From: Solirubrobacteraceae bacterium
GTDB taxonomy: Bacteria > Actinomycetota > Thermoleophilia > Solirubrobacterales > Solirubrobacteraceae
Direction of reading: 5' to 3'
Assembly: GCA_025935735.1 (NCBI GenBank)
Contig: JAICUS010000392.1
Coordinates: 1 to 5,900 of the forward strand
Length of the DNA stretch: 5,900 nt
Each line of letters starts with the position of its first letter. Position 1 is the stretch's first letter. Positions 5,325 to 5,900 of this stretch are shown piece by piece. Both the position numbers and the translations under genes were made by a program. The notes under the pieces are model-generated. The model saw only the letters and a list, made by a program, of their open reading frames with translations. It did not search any database and was not told the DNA's origin.

Positions 5325-5900
5325 GTGCTGACCCCCCGCCAGGCGCTCCTCCTCGGCAAGGTGGTGGACGGCTTCGCGCAGACCGGCCAGCCGGTCGGCT
5401 CGAAGACGCTCGCCGCCGACCCCGAGATCACCGCGGGCCCCTCGACCGTCCGCAACGAGCTCGCCGTGCTCGAGGAGCGCGGGCTGCTGGCGCACCCGCA
5501 CACGTCTGCCGGCCGCGTGCCGACGGACGCGGGCTACCGCTACTACGTCGACGAGCTGCTGCCCGTGCTGCCCGCCCGCGGTGCGGAGCTGCGCCTGGAG
5601 CTCGTGCGCCGCGAGGTCGACGAGGCGATGCGCCGGACCACCGAGGCGCTGTCGCAGGTCACGAGCCTGCTGGCGATCGTCTCGGCGCCGCCGATGCACA
5701 CGACGACGATCCGCCACATCGAGGTGCTGGCGCTGCAGCCGCAGATCCTGATGGTCGTCGTGATCACGTCCACCGGCGGGGTGTCCAAGCGGGTGTTCAC
5801 GTTCGACCGGCCCGTCGACCCGGGGCTGGCCGACTGGGCCGGCTCCTATCTCAACGAGCAGCTCGTCGGCATGGGCCTGGGCGCGCGGATGCTGCACAAC
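5325..5900 (+). CDS. hrcA: heat-inducible transcriptional repressor HrcA, 3' truncated by window edge
   Basis: The first 192 codons are visible, and the frame stays open to the last base; HrcA is usually about 340 residues. The N-terminal winged helix-turn-helix is plain. LTPRQ at 2-6 is followed by QPVGSKTL, GPSTVRNELAVLEERG with the recognition-helix STVRNE at 40-45, and the signature HTSAGRVPTD (59-68) and GYRYYVD (70-76). The later part, with VSAPP and RHIEVLALQP, is the start of the GAF-like dimerisation region. HrcA binds CIRCE and represses chaperone genes; GroEL helps keep it active. GTG 5325 is tightly constrained: the upstream gene's TGA (5319-5321) is in the same frame with one codon between, and GTG-CTG-ACC encodes the canonical Met-Leu-Thr start. 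dnaJ or other chaperone genes are expected just beyond the window, but that is not seen. Confidence 0.97.
   Translation, partial: MLTPRQALLLGKVVDGFAQTGQPVGSKTLAADPEITAGPSTVRNELAVLEERGLLAHPHTSAGRVPTDAGYRYYVDELLPVLPARGAELRLELVRREVDEAMRRTTEALSQVTSLLAIVSAPPMHTTTIRHIEVLALQPQILMVVVITSTGGVSKRVFTFDRPVDPGLADWAGSYLNEQLVGMGLGARMLHN

Noticed and set aside
5305..5331. Possible second CIRCE at the hrcA start (AAGTGCTGA at 5323-5331, 7/9 to the right arm)
   Set aside because: No left arm exists at the 9-base spacing (5305-5313 reads CGGTTCTTA). The nearby TTAGAATCT matches weakly and is only 3 bases away. The half-match includes the constrained GTG-CTG start codons, so chance is likely.
4719..5897. A 392-codon open frame on the minus strand antisense to the dehydratase genes and hrcA
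   Set aside because: It shows the same compositional artefact, with low-complexity His/Arg/Gln-rich translation and no start context. The plus strand encodes three recognisable proteins.

Overview
The window is very GC-rich (roughly 70% or more by eye) with strong G/C third-position bias. It is gene-dense, with almost no intergenic DNA, and uses GTG and TTG starts freely. The protein types (a GH15 trehalase/glucoamylase-like enzyme, a two-subunit HadAB-type dehydratase, the MurJ N-terminal sequence) and the order rpsT < > murJ > lepA > hadA-like > hadB-like > hrcA fit a high-GC actinobacterium. Thermoleophilia/Solirubrobacterales is my best guess. That placement is inference from gene order and sequence flavour, not a computed phylogeny.

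Layout. Positions 1-843 (+) hold the C-terminal 280 residues of a GH15 enzyme. It converges tail-to-tail on rpsT (840-1106, -), and the palindrome CTAG supplies the TAG stop of both genes. A 53-bp gap (1107-1159) separates rpsT from the divergent murJ (1160-2752, +). Its only AT-rich patch can be read as a -10 element on either strand. After murJ come lepA (2765-4573), two small hotdog-fold dehydratase subunits (4570-4971 and 4968-5321) and the first 192 codons of hrcA (5325-5900, cut by the window edge). All lie on the plus strand, with gaps or overlaps of -4 to +12 bp, as expected for an operon.

Most interesting point. The murJ-lepA junction carries GCACTC-N9-GAGTGC, the inner 6+6 bases of the HrcA operator CIRCE (TTAGCACTC-N9-GAGTGCTAA) at exactly the right spacing. 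hrcA lies at the distal end of the same gene string. This suggests an autoregulated heat-shock operon in which HrcA controls lepA, the dehydratase pair and hrcA itself. A second candidate promoter (TAGAAT, 5312-5317), placed to give a leaderless hrcA message, could supply repressor independently.

Functions. The genes are mostly housekeeping: 30S assembly (bS20), lipid II flipping (MurJ), ribosome-associated GTPase (LepA/EF4), fatty-acid or acyl-CoA dehydration (HadAB-like) and heat-shock repression (HrcA), plus a carbohydrate hydrolase. I see no RNA genes, mobile elements, CRISPR arrays or convincing intrinsic terminators. No stretch longer than about 60 bases lacks a gene.
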